Assembly (NCBI GenBank): GCA_012034055.1
Contig: JAAUSG010000012.1
Location: forward strand, 1 to 47,836
DNA length: 47,836 nucleotides
DNA from: Leptolyngbyaceae cyanobacterium RU_5_1
GTDB taxonomy: Bacteria > Cyanobacteriota > Cyanobacteriia > Leptolyngbyales > Leptolyngbyaceae
Direction: 5' to 3'
Under the pieces are notes generated by a model. That model was not told where the DNA came from. It was given only the letters and a program-made list of their open reading frames with translations, and ran no database searches. Within the stretch, counting starts at the first letter, position 1. Each line of letters begins with the position of its first letter. Made by a program: the position numbers and the translations under genes. This document shows positions 9,920-18,418 of this stretch, in pieces.

Positions 9920-10683
9920 ATGAGTCGCCAACCTCGCAACTTCCAACCGGGATGGAGTTACCACGTCACCACCCGCTGCAATAACCAGGAATTTAACTTC
10001 GCATCTCGGGAATGCCGCGAAGCTTTCTTGTATGCCATCAAGAAAGCTTTGGAAAATATGGCTTCAAGCTCTACGCCCTGTATATTATGAGCAACCACGT
10101 CCACTACTTGCTAGAACCAAAAGAGCCGGAAGACTTACCCAAAATCATGCACTTCCTCAATTGGTACACAGCAATGTGCTTCAATCGAATGCTCAATCGC
10201 ACAGGACACTTTTGGGAACAGAGGTATTACGCTGATGGCTTTCCACCCACTGATAAACAACGAGCTTTAAATACCTTGCGCTACATTCACGCCAATCCCA
10301 AAGCAGCACGAATGCGGTCGGGGTTTTTCTATGATTTCAGTAACTACGGCACTTATGACAGACTCACAGATGATGGCTTGACGCAGTGGCATCCAGCGTT
10401 TTTGGGATTAGGCAAAAGTTTGGAGGAATGTGCTAAAAAGTATCGTCGGTTTTGCCAACAGTACAAGCCCAGGGCGAAAACAGCTAGAGGATTTCATTGG
10501 GGAAGTCAACTGCTGTCTGGTCTGAAAATCACTCGCAAGGGTAAACAGAAATGCTCGCCAGGGCAGTTGGCATTGCCCTGGGAGCAGTGCCAGGTATCGA
10601 AACGCCCTCAAGTGCTAGAAGTGGCACAAAAGTTCATTCAGGCGAATCGAAGGGAAATGGAAGAAGTGAGAAATGTTGTATGA
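9920..10683 (+). mobile_element. REP-associated tyrosine transposase (RAYT, Y1 transposase family), frameshifted
   Basis: This 254-residue protein belongs to the IS200-related Y1 single-strand transposases. The true start is ATG at 9920 (MSRQPRNFQPGWSYHVTTRC). One base is missing from the A4 run at 10053-10056; adding it gives KKALEKYGFKLYALYIMSNH and the full domain. The HUH metal motif is MSNHVHYLLEP, the likely nucleophile Tyr is in GHFWEQRYYADGF, and NTLRYIHANPKAA follows. RAYTs act on short palindromic repeats and are usually domesticated single copies. It lies on the opposite strand between the precursor and the unknown gene of the minus-strand locus, and I see no IS-type ends flanking it. 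Confidence 0.85.
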
Positions 10684-10708
10684 TGGTGAAGCCCAGAAAG
10701 CCACCCCA

Positions 10709-11011
10709 CTAATACTTTCCACACGCAGTGGCGCACACCAACCCCGTCGGCACCAACAGGGGAAGGGGTTCCCCTGCCTCCACGTACTCACCGCCCATCG
10801 CAGCTTCTATAGCCATTGCCGCTAAAACCTCCTCTTTAGTGAAAGAGTAGCCTTTCTCCTTGCCCATCTCGACAGCTAGCTCACACAGGCTGTCTGGGTC
10901 GGTTGCTGCTTTGAGCCGCTCTTGCAGGATTGGGTCTTTCAACACTTCAGTGTAAAACTGTTGAAGGTTGGTTGTGGTCTCGATTGTTGTTTTGGTTGTT
11001 GTTGTCATCAT
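10709..11011 (-). CDS. Nif11-type leader peptide precursor (candidate RiPP precursor)
   Basis: A 100-residue peptide. After a Thr-rich start (MMTTTTKTT), residues 15-66 match the Nif11-like leader: NLQQFYTEVLKDPILQERLK, then AATDPDSLCELA and GYSFTKEEVLAAMA. A Gly-Gly at 73-74 (EAAMGG) marks the usual cleavage point, leaving a 26-residue core that ends PTGLVCATACGKY with two cysteines, one Thr and no Ser other than in the leader. Nif11 leaders guide modification of ribosomal peptides (lanthipeptides, proteusin-like and others). An AAGGAG site sits 7 bases before the ATG. The downstream unknown gene and the FAD-oxidoreductase remnant fit a peptide-modification locus, but no lanthionine synthetase, radical SAM or YcaO enzyme is within this window. 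Confidence 0.8.
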   Translation of the reverse strand: MMTTTTKTTIETTTNLQQFYTEVLKDPILQERLKAATDPDSLCELAVEMGKEKGYSFTKEEVLAAMAIEAAMGGEYVEAGEPLPLLVPTGLVCATACGKY

Positions 11012-11039
11012 GTGTTTTCTCCTTAAGTTTGAGCAGTTA

Positions 11040-11055
11040 AGTTAAGTCCTTAACT
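11040..11055. promoter_or_regulatory. Palindrome upstream of the Nif11-leader gene
   Basis: AGTTAAG-TC-CTTAACT is a perfect 7-base inverted repeat, 29 bases upstream of the precursor start codon. It could be an operator or the start of a 5' hairpin; no promoter boxes are clear enough to decide. Confidence 0.35.
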
Positions 11056-11259
11056 GTCCTTATCGCAGAGATGCCACTCCAGAGAAACATCTGACAAACG
11101 TCTTGACTCTCCAACATTCCCCAGAAAGCAATTCCTGATTGACTTTCGTTAATTCACTGAGTACATTTACTTAAACCTTTAGTTGACGGCGATCGCACTG
11201 AGCAGATCATGCGATCGCCATTCTCTGGCTGCAACGGACTCTACCCGCGATCGCACGAT

Positions 11260-12603
11260 TTAAGCAGAACCAACGATCGTCTGGAAGCGATCGTTCTTCC
11301 ATAAACTGGCAAAATCTGGGTCAGCTTTTGCCAGAGTTTTATATCCGGGGTAAAAACTGATTGCTGTTTTTAGGTTATCCAACGCCAAATCTGTTTGGTG
11401 ATGAAGCAAGTAGTAATAGGCTTTGCCATAATAGCCGTTGCCATAGTCTGGTTTCAGTTCAATGCCTTTATTCAGTTCGACTATCGCTTCTTCATACTGT
11501 TGTAGTTTGAGCAGAATATAACCCCGATGGTTACGAGCACGATGATAGCCGGGTTTTGCCGTAATAACTTTGTCATAGGCATCTAGCGCCTCAGCATATT
11601 GCCCCTGGAGTTGTAGCAAATAACCTCGTTCAAACCACATTAATGGGTCGTTAGGCTTCAACATCATAGCCTTGGTATTGGCGTCTAATGCCTGGGCATA
11701 TTGCTTTAAGCGTCGTAACGCCTTGGTTTTACCATGCCACGCTGTGAATAGATTTGTATTTTCAGACATGGCTTTGTTGATTGCTTGATCGTAGGACGCG
11801 ATCGCTTCCTGATAGCGACCTTCAAAGAACAAAGCATCTCCTTCTCGGATAAAGTCATTGATTTCTAAATCTAAACTTGGACTCTTTGACTTTAAGTCGT
11901 CTAACTGTTGAGTCAAGGTTTGGATTTGACGCTGCTTTTCAGGAGATAACACATCTTTAGATGTAGATACGAGGGTGATACTGGTAATTTCTTGAATAAT
12001 TCTGGATTTTTCTCGTTCTATTTCCGTTGTGGTGTTTTTAAGTTTTTCTAACTCAGCATCAAACTCAATTTTGAGCTGATCGATTTCTTCTTGGAATGTA
12101 GCGGCTTGCTGCTGCATTTGATCTTTAGCCAGGAGAGATTGCTGTTGCAACTCCATCATCTGCTGCTGAAAGAGAAGCGACTGTTGTTTCAAATCTGCCT
12201 TTACTTGGGTTTCAATTTCTTTTTGGATTTGTTCTTCTATTTGCTCACGCAGTGCTTGAATTGCCCGTTGACGAGATAAGTACAGCAACACGGTTGCAAT
12301 GATGGGCAAAATAGTTAAAGTTCCCAGCAGAAAATTCAGCAGGGTTGTAGTGCGGTTGAAGGCGCGATCGACCTCGTCCTGTACCGTCTTTCGCATCTCC
12401 AGCTCTTGCTGAATCACGCTCTGTGCGCGTTGACTCTCCCGTAAGCGTTCTGACTCCTGCCACTCCCGCACTGATAGGTCAGTTGTCGGAGAAGTCACAG
12501 GCTGAGATTGAGCTGGCTCCTCCGCAACCCACAACTGAACCCCCATTAAACTTGCTGACACTACTCCAATTAGCCCAAACCCCAACAGATTTTTCATACG
12601 CAA
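11260..12603 (-). CDS. Membrane-anchored coiled-coil TPR protein
   Basis: The 447-residue protein starts with a signal or anchor segment (LLGFGLIGVVSASLMGVQLW), followed by a second membrane segment near residues 88-108 (LLNFLLGTLTILPIIATVLLY). Then comes a Gln/Glu-rich coiled coil from about 110 to 240 (QQQMMELQQQSLLAKDQMQQ) and five or so TPR units from about 250 to 430 (GDALFFEGRYQEAIASYDQA; MWFERGYLLQLQGQYAEALD; ARNHRGYILLKLQQYEEAIV). TPRs bind protein partners; the coiled coil suggests oligomerisation. The architecture is frequent in cyanobacteria, with no assigned role. It stands alone. Confidence 0.75.
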   Translation of the reverse strand: MRMKNLLGFGLIGVVSASLMGVQLWVAEEPAQSQPVTSPTTDLSVREWQESERLRESQRAQSVIQQELEMRKTVQDEVDRAFNRTTTLLNFLLGTLTILPIIATVLLYLSRQRAIQALREQIEEQIQKEIETQVKADLKQQSLLFQQQMMELQQQSLLAKDQMQQQAATFQEEIDQLKIEFDAELEKLKNTTTEIEREKSRIIQEITSITLVSTSKDVLSPEKQRQIQTLTQQLDDLKSKSPSLDLEINDFIREGDALFFEGRYQEAIASYDQAINKAMSENTNLFTAWHGKTKALRRLKQYAQALDANTKAMMLKPNDPLMWFERGYLLQLQGQYAEALDAYDKVITAKPGYHRARNHRGYILLKLQQYEEAIVELNKGIELKPDYGNGYYGKAYYYLLHHQTDLALDNLKTAISFYPGYKTLAKADPDFASLWKNDRFQTIVGSA

Positions 12604-12808
12604 TCAGCCAACCCCAGATTTGTAACCCAATTCTAGGCGATCGCGTTTCTAGGAGCTAAACTCCTAATTGACTGACAAAATTCGTGAAACCCTTGCTACA
12701 TGGTAGGTTGGGTTGAGTCTTGCGAAACCCAATGAATAAGCCTAAGGGTTGGATTTCCGCTATTGCGATGACCCAGCCTACGCAAGATGGGGCAGGCAAG
12801 CCGCCTTT

Positions 12809-13873
12809 TCAGACACCCTCTAATACCTCTCGCCAGTTGAGAGATACGGATTGCAGAGTTGAGGTGGGTCGTGCGAGTCCATATCCCTGACCATAATCCA
12901 CGCCAATTTCCCGGCAAAACTGGATGTCTACTGGATCTTCTAGCCCTTCTGCTAACACTGGAATCCCAAGTTCATGGGCTGAGCGAAGGAGATTTTTGAC
13001 CAGGATTTGCTTCAGCGGATGTTGGCTGCAGCCGCCCGTCAACAGGCGATCGATCTTGATGATGTCTGGACGAAATTCTGTAAAGTAATGGTCAATCGAA
13101 ACGTTGCTATACAAATCATCCACGGCAATCCCAAATCCTAACTGGCGGATTTGATCGATCAGTTCTGGTAACGCTTGATGATGGAGCAACGCCTCAACCT
13201 CCGTGAGTTCAAACATAATCTGTCGCGGGTTGAGCGCTAACTCCCTGACCTGCTGCAAGGTTTGCTCTAAGAAACCAGGATTTTCCACGATCGCATTTGG
13301 CAACAGATTCACGAAAAACGTTTTCTGACTGCCAAGGTTTGCGATCGCCTTCAAACAGATCGTCAACGCCAATTCGTCAAACTCATGCGTCAAACTTAAC
13401 GACACCGCTCCATCAATCAGCTGCTGCCCCGTAAAGCAACCGTCACCCTGGTCGTTGCAGGCACGAGCTAAACATTCATAAGCAATCACATGCCCCTGGC
13501 GCAGATCAAAAATGGGCTGGTAGTTAAAGAACAGGCGCTGCCGTGCTAACACACGCAAAAACCAGGCATGTTTGACCGATGCTGTAATCGTGCTTAGCGG
13601 TTGAGCGTCCAAAAACTCAACCAATAACGTCTGGGAATCCAGGGGCGATCGCGTGATGCAATAGCGCGACTGAGACTGACTCGTCGCCGGTAACACTCGA
13701 CTGATCTGCAGGAACATCTCGGAGAGCTGATGGCTCTGAATCACAAGGTATAGCAGTTGGGAAACCTTCGGAACAGGCTGAAACCCAAGTTCGCAGAGGT
13801 AGTACCGGGTTTCTAAACTGTAGGGTTGAATAATTAGCTTTAACGGTTCAGCCAACGAAGTCGCAGTATGCAC
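12809..13873 (-). CDS. EAL-domain protein, probable cyclic-di-GMP phosphodiesterase
   Basis: The C-terminal EAL domain (about the last 245 residues) contains the expected series: FFNYQPIFDL, YECLAR in place of the EAL triad, FVNLLPNAI, MFELTEVE, AVDDLYS, DIIKIDR, LAEGLED and GQGYGLARP. The catalytic Glu of the EAL motif, both Asp of DD, the Lys and the last Glu and Gln are all present, so hydrolysis of c-di-GMP is possible although EAL has become ECL. The first 130 residues match no domain I know and lack GGDEF. The likely start is GTG at 13873, 12 bases after GAGAGG; an upstream TTG at 13975 is possible. It acts alone, without a linked sensor gene. Confidence 0.8.
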   Translation of the reverse strand: MHTATSLAEPLKLIIQPYSLETRYYLCELGFQPVPKVSQLLYLVIQSHQLSEMFLQISRVLPATSQSQSRYCITRSPLDSQTLLVEFLDAQPLSTITASVKHAWFLRVLARQRLFFNYQPIFDLRQGHVIAYECLARACNDQGDGCFTGQQLIDGAVSLSLTHEFDELALTICLKAIANLGSQKTFFVNLLPNAIVENPGFLEQTLQQVRELALNPRQIMFELTEVEALLHHQALPELIDQIRQLGFGIAVDDLYSNVSIDHYFTEFRPDIIKIDRLLTGGCSQHPLKQILVKNLLRSAHELGIPVLAEGLEDPVDIQFCREIGVDYGQGYGLARPTSTLQSVSLNWREVLEGV

Positions 13874-14303
13874 AGGTGAAGTTTTCCTCTCTAAATTCAA
13901 CCTGGCAGTCACACCCCAATTTATCGTTCTATCTAGCCAAAGGGTAGAGTATCCGAATTCAGCCCTACTGACCAAATATCCTGATGACAGATTTTTGATT
14001 GTCTATAGCACTTCTAGTTTGATGACCTTAGCAACTGCTATGAAAAAAGTCATAGCAGGGCGATCTCGTGAAGTTTATATGAACCTTGCATAAATCCCCG
14101 CAAATCCTCTGTTTTATTTATAGAGAGTGGTATCAGTACTGTTTGAAGTAGTTACCACCTATACAATCCGCTCATAAACCGCTGGATCCCTGCTCAAAAC
14201 CAGGTGCTCATCTTTAAGTAACCCAAACATCCTTGTTCTATTTAAGACTACCGAAAACTGCAGAGCGACCCGGAATTGAGCTGACCACAACCGTAGTTTG
14301 AAT
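13874..14303. other. Intergenic region, no gene seen
   Basis: The divergent promoter region between the EAL gene and the exported-protein gene. AT-rich, no reading frame of coding quality. It leads into the hairpin repeat at 14304. Confidence 0.5.
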
Positions 14304-14375
14304 TAAACCTTGTCCAGATCAGACCTGGAGTTTTTCTGCAGGGAAAGCTACAGATTCCGAGCTGGACGTGGTTTA
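14304..14375 (+). repeat. Hairpin repeat, copy A
   Basis: Begins TAAACC, ends GGTTTA, and carries the conserved centre GACCTGGAGTTTTTCTG then AGGGAAAGCTACAGATTCCG. The right arm CTGGACGTGGTTTA is exact; the left arm is slightly decayed. It ends 48 bases upstream of the ATG at 14424 and is in the same direction as that gene, so it would lie in its 5' leader if transcription starts upstream. Confidence 0.85.
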
Positions 14376-14423
14376 TGCCTCTTTGACTCCCGCTGATCCC
14401 TAGCCCTTTGCTGGAAGGTACTT

Positions 14424-15035
14424 ATGAAATTGAAGGCTGTTTGGCTGACTGCAGCTGGTTTTACAACACTCGGATTAATCGCTGCTGGTTCGCTGCGTGG
14501 GGTCTCTCAACAAATGTGGAACCCACAGGTAGCACGCGCGGCAAAGGTTACCGTGAATTTGTTGAAGGGGCGCTCCATGAATCCAATTCTCTTAGCCCGC
14601 AGCACCCGACCCTCTGCTAAGATTGCTCAACCTATCTCAGTCAGATTTACCAATTCCAATGAATTAATCCGCTACACCCTGAATCGGCGAGATTTGCTAA
14701 GTTACTCAAGTACCCAGCTTGGACAGCTTTCCCAACTCTCAATCGGTCCTCGCAAGCTGCCTGATGATACCGTGACTGAGCAGGCTATTTTTGAGCCTCA
14801 CGATTTCTCAGATTTACAGGACTCCACATTCCAGAACTGGGATGGATCAGTAGAAGGGACGCTAAAGAAACAGAACTACCAGATCCGGAAGCTGGAATTT
14901 GAGCTGGCGCGGGAGCAGTTTAATGACGGGAAGATCAGCAAGTCCACGTTCAACCAGAAATCACGGCAATATCAAGTAGCCTCTCAAGAATTTAAAGCGT
15001 TCCTGGATTCCTCTAGAATGGCGGATCAGCCGTAA
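14424..15035 (+). CDS. Exported hypothetical protein
   Basis: A 203-residue protein with an N-terminal signal peptide or anchor (VWLTAAGFTTLGLIAAGSLRG). The rest is hydrophilic, with a Lys/Gln-rich helical C-terminus (LKKQNYQIRKLEFELAREQF) and no recognisable domain. A GGAAGG ribosome site precedes the ATG. It has no known family to my eye. Its upstream region carries hairpin repeat copy A. The ROK kinase gene follows 16 bases downstream on the same strand, so the two may be co-transcribed without being functionally related. Confidence 0.6.
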   Translation: MKLKAVWLTAAGFTTLGLIAAGSLRGVSQQMWNPQVARAAKVTVNLLKGRSMNPILLARSTRPSAKIAQPISVRFTNSNELIRYTLNRRDLLSYSSTQLGQLSQLSIGPRKLPDDTVTEQAIFEPHDFSDLQDSTFQNWDGSVEGTLKKQNYQIRKLEFELAREQFNDGKISKSTFNQKSRQYQVASQEFKAFLDSSRMADQP

Positions 15036-15051
15036 GCCATTCACCATCACT

Positions 15052-15993
15052 ATGGGTGTTGTCCCAAATAAATTAACAGACAAATTAACCAAGACTTCTC
15101 AGGTTTTAGGCATCGATGTGGGCGGAACTGCCATCAAGCTAGGCCGCTTTGGCGGGGATGGGAACTGTCTGCAGTCATTCAGTGTGCCGACTCCGCAACC
15201 GTCTACTCCAGACGCTGTGCTAGCCGTGATGGTGGCGGCGATCGCTGAACTCGATCCCGACCATCAAACAGGGGCGATCGGGGTCGGTACACCCGGTCCC
15301 GCCGATTCAGCCGGACGCATTGCCCGGATTGCCATTAACCTGCCCGGTTGGCACGATGTTCCCCTCGCCGACTGGTTAGAAGCCAAAACTGGGCAACCCG
15401 TGATTGTTGCAAACGATGCCAATTGTGCCGGTTTGGGCGAAGCGTGGCTGGGAGCTGGTCGCCAGTTCCGCAACCTGATTATGCTGACCTTGGGTACCGG
15501 CGTCGGAGGTGCGATTATCCTGAATGGCGAACTGTTCGTCGGACCTCACGGTGCCGCCGGAGAGTTGGGCTTAATTACCCTGAATCCCAATGGTTCACCC
15601 TGCAATAGCGGCAACCAGGGATCGCTGGAGCAATACGCCTCTGCCCAAGCCATTCGTTGCTGTACCGGGCTGGATCCGCAGGAATTGGGAACACTGGCCC
15701 TGGCAGGCGACGCAAATGCTTTGGAATTTTGGCAACGCTACGGGCGCACTTTAGGAGCTGGTTTGGCTAGCTTAATTTATGTTCTATCTCCAGAAGCGGT
15801 GATTATCGGTGGGGGCATCAGTGCCAGTGCCAGCTTCTTCTTGCCAGCGGTTCAGGCAGAAATTGAGCGGCGAGTCATGCCCAGTTCCCGTACTGGACTC
15901 AAACTATTGCAGGCAGAGTTGGGCAATCAGGCCGGAATGGTAGGGGCAGCCAGGTTGGCGTGGCAGATAATTGAGGTAAGGAAGACTGGCTAG
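15052..15993 (+). CDS. ROK family sugar kinase (probable glucokinase)
   Basis: ROK kinases phosphorylate glucose or related sugars with ATP at the entry to glycolysis. The 313-residue protein shows the phosphate-binding GIDVGGTAIKLG (about residues 20-31), the sugar-binding VANDANCAGLGEAW with the catalytic Asp, LGTGVGGAIILNGELF, the HGAAGELG block, and the ADP-binding AVIIGGGISAS. The usual zinc motif CxCGxxGCxE is reduced to PCNSGNQGSLE: only the first Cys remains. To my knowledge this is common in cyanobacterial members. Substrate is inferred from family. Confidence 0.85.
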   Translation: MGVVPNKLTDKLTKTSQVLGIDVGGTAIKLGRFGGDGNCLQSFSVPTPQPSTPDAVLAVMVAAIAELDPDHQTGAIGVGTPGPADSAGRIARIAINLPGWHDVPLADWLEAKTGQPVIVANDANCAGLGEAWLGAGRQFRNLIMLTLGTGVGGAIILNGELFVGPHGAAGELGLITLNPNGSPCNSGNQGSLEQYASAQAIRCCTGLDPQELGTLALAGDANALEFWQRYGRTLGAGLASLIYVLSPEAVIIGGGISASASFFLPAVQAEIERRVMPSSRTGLKLLQAELGNQAGMVGAARLAWQIIEVRKTG

Positions 15994-16109
15994 AGGGCGA
16001 TCGCGGGGGAAACGTTAAAACTCTCAAACATCACGCCAAAAGCTGCCTCCACTAGCCAAGCAGTAGAGCCTCAAAGTTCGGTTCCAGGCGGAACCTTGGA
16101 ACTAGTCAA

Positions 16110-16535
16110 TCAAGTAGTTGGCGGCTCAGGACTATTTTCTGGCAAAGCACCAAACCGCTCTCGATACCGAGCCAACATTGCTGCCATATCCTGATTGTCT
16201 CTTTCGAGTTCTAGTGAAGTTTTCAAACGCTCACCTGTTTGGGAGTCTTCCATCACCAACTGACCATCCTGCAAGCTAATCCACAGTTGAACCGTTTCAC
16301 ACAAAATGCGACCTTCCTCATCGGTTGTGATCGGTTGGGAGTGACCATTCACCAACCGATAGCCCAAAACCTCATCCCTCACCTGTTTGCGGTAAGTGCG
16401 TCGGTCAAGAATGACATACTCTTGCACCCCTGCTCTGGCATAGTGAACGACTTTGGTTTCGCGATCGGCTTTGCGGAACCGGGGAGACACCACCTCAATA
16501 ATCAACGCGGGTCGCACGCCTTCATTGGCAACCAC
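16110..16535 (-). pseudogene. Uma2 family protein, N-terminally truncated
   Basis: The frame (141 residues from a GTG) begins in the middle of a Uma2 domain: VVANEGVRPALIIEVVSPRF, then KVVHYARAGVQEYVILDRR. It keeps the core acid/base residues and ends with a Pro-rich tail. Upstream in the same frame the family-like residues AQNRSRF can still be read, and then a stop codon follows, with the end of the ABC permease gene only 44 bases away. About the first 60-80 residues of the fold are missing, so it is probably a dead gene cut at the permease border. Confidence 0.7.
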
Positions 16536-16579
16536 AAATCGGCTGCGGTTTTGCGCCTTGTCTCAGCGAACAAACTCGT

Positions 16580-17407
16580 TTAATCCTGCTGGTGGGAGAA
16601 CTGATAGGCTCCGGCAATGGAGAGACCGATCGCGATCGCCAGCAGAATCGGCACCGAGTACCAGGGAAACTGGGCGATCGGAAGATACGCGGCGGCACGT
16701 AAGGCAATGGCGGTATAGGTCAGCGGCAGCAGATACACAATCCCTTTCAGCACAGGCGGCAGCGTGGCCGGGTCAAAGAAGGTGGCACCGAGAAAGGACA
16801 TGGGCACAATCACAAAGTTGTTGTAGATACCAACGCTTTCCAGGGATTTGACGTTCAGACCAACAAGCACACCCAGTCCAGCAAAAACCGCACAGTTGAG
16901 CACCAGCACCAGCAGGAACAGTGGATTGAGAAAGCTCCAGACTTTGCCCGTGAACAGCACCGCGACCAGAATCACCGAACCCGCCGTCAGCATTCCGCGC
17001 ACCACACCCGCCAGCATTTTGCCGATGTGCAATGCCAGGGGGTGAATCGGCATCAGCATCAGTTCTTCAAACGTCTTGCTGAACAGGCGATCGCCGCAAA
17101 TCGAAAAGGTCGTCCCCCCAAAGCTAATCACCATTGACGACAGCGCCACCATCCCCGGCAAAATGAATTGCAGATAGTTATCCCCCGCTGACGGTTTCAT
17201 CGCCGCATCCAAGGCGCTTCCCAACCCCAACCCAAATCCGACAATGTAAATCAGCGGCGAAATCAGCCCCGATGCCGCAACCTGAACCAGGCGAACCCGC
17301 AAATCCAACCAATCGCCCCAAAAGATGGTCAGCGTATCCTGCCACAATGTCTTAAACAGAGACCCGGAAATCGTTCTGCGCGATCGCGCCGGTAGTTGAA
17401 CGCTCAC
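16580..17407 (-). CDS. ABC-2 type transporter permease
   Basis: A 275-residue membrane protein with six predicted helices: ISPLIYIVGFGLGLGSAL, PGMVALSSMVISFGG, GMLTAGSVILVAVLF, FLLVLVLNCAVFAGLGVLVGL, FVIVPMSFLGATFF and SVPILLAIAIGLSIAGAYQF. The family motif near residue 200 (PMSFLGATFFDPATLPPVLK) marks ABC-2 exporters of polysaccharide, lipid or drug type. The ATPase partner is not adjacent: upstream (17408-17740) there is only repeat DNA, and downstream lies the Uma2 fragment. Substrate unknown. Confidence 0.88.
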   Translation of the reverse strand: MSVQLPARSRRTISGSLFKTLWQDTLTIFWGDWLDLRVRLVQVAASGLISPLIYIVGFGLGLGSALDAAMKPSAGDNYLQFILPGMVALSSMVISFGGTTFSICGDRLFSKTFEELMLMPIHPLALHIGKMLAGVVRGMLTAGSVILVAVLFTGKVWSFLNPLFLLVLVLNCAVFAGLGVLVGLNVKSLESVGIYNNFVIVPMSFLGATFFDPATLPPVLKGIVYLLPLTYTAIALRAAAYLPIAQFPWYSVPILLAIAIGLSIAGAYQFSHQQD

Positions 17408-17740
17408 CTCAAACCCTCAAAACAGCAATATTTCTTTACCATTTTGACATTTTGGTGAAGAGTGAGAAGTGAGGAGTAAAGGTTGTTGGTTGTTAGTTGT
17501 TGGTAATACCCTATCTCTTCTATTCCCGATCAGAAGGCACAAGGATTGTAGATTGTAGATTGCAGATTGCAGATTAGGTATCCTCCCCATCTCCCCATTC
17601 CCCCGTTCCCCTCTTCAACTGCTACAGTCTTACCAAACACGCGGCATACTGGAAGTAGTTTGTACAGTTTTACAGTACATCGATTCATATCAGAATTCTT
17701 CATCCTAGTCCCTAGTCCCTAGTCCCTACCAGACACAGCT
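17408..17740. repeat. Intergenic region with cyanobacterial short tandem heptamer repeats
   Basis: Three short tandem arrays are visible: TTGTTGGTTGTTAGTTGTTGG near 17481, GATTGTA/GATTGCA units at 17545-17575, and TAGTCCC units at 17705-17727. Such heptamer repeats are typical of intergenic DNA in filamentous cyanobacteria. The region also holds the divergent promoters of the permease and DUF3172 genes. Confidence 0.75.
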
Positions 17741-18340
17741 ATGGCGAAACGTAGACCCCGCTCTTCCCCCTACAACGACAGCTACGAACGTGAGTTCGAT
17801 GATTACCTGCCGCCTCAGGACAATAGCCCGAAGCGGGGTAAATCCTCGAAGGCGATCGCGTTTAATGCCCTGACGCTCTTTATTCTGGCGGGGGTGTTTA
17901 TCTTGGGGCTTGGAGTTGGAATTGCCTTTACGTCCGTCTCTACGTCAGCCGAGTCCGGCAGAATTAACAACGTTATTGATCTAGATAAGCAGTCCCCCAA
18001 CCCTGAACTGTGCGTTCAGTACGGAGCCAGCGCGATCGTCACCGATATGCGGGTGTTCGTCACACTCAACCCGCTCAACTTCTTTGTTTCTCAGCCAGTT
18101 TCTCAACCAGGCTGCGTTCTGCGGACGAATAACTGGTCGGTTCTGGAGCAACGCGGACTGGTGAAGTCTGAGCAAGTGCGCGATTGTAAGCAGCGCATGA
18201 ATACCTTCGGGTTCACTGGGCAGCTTGAGAATTCACCGGAAATCGACTGTATATATCAAAATGACTCTGGCAAAAACCTGTTCCTAACTCAGCAAGGACC
18301 TAACGGTAGGGTTGGTACGCCGGAGAACGAGAAGTTTTAG
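17741..18340 (+). CDS. DUF3172 family protein
   Basis: A 199-residue protein of a family restricted to photosynthetic organisms. It has a charged N-terminus (MAKRRPRSSPYNDSYEREFDD), one membrane helix at about 44-66 (AFNALTLFILAGVFILGLGV) and a domain with conserved cysteines (PELCVQYGASAIVTDMR; QPGCVLRTNNWSVLE; RDCKQRMNTFGF; EIDCIYQ). The domain would face the lumen or periplasm, where the four cysteines could form disulphides. Function unknown. Confidence 0.85.
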   Translation: MAKRRPRSSPYNDSYEREFDDYLPPQDNSPKRGKSSKAIAFNALTLFILAGVFILGLGVGIAFTSVSTSAESGRINNVIDLDKQSPNPELCVQYGASAIVTDMRVFVTLNPLNFFVSQPVSQPGCVLRTNNWSVLEQRGLVKSEQVRDCKQRMNTFGFTGQLENSPEIDCIYQNDSGKNLFLTQQGPNGRVGTPENEKF

Positions 18341-18358
18341 GGGTGAATAGTAGATCGC

Positions 18359-18411
18359 GAATGGTGAGTAGTGCGTTGCTGCTTTGGGTATTCACTACTC
18401 ACTATCCATTC
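18359..18411. terminator. Long hairpin between convergent genes
   Basis: GAATGGTGAGTAGTG pairs with CACTACTCACTATCCATTC (two bulged bases) across a loop of about 19 bases. It lies between the DUF3172 gene and the AMIN-domain gene, which converge, and could serve both as terminator. The sequence type (GTGAGTAGTG...) is also that of common intergenic repeats. Confidence 0.5.
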
Positions 18412-18418
18412 AAATTGG

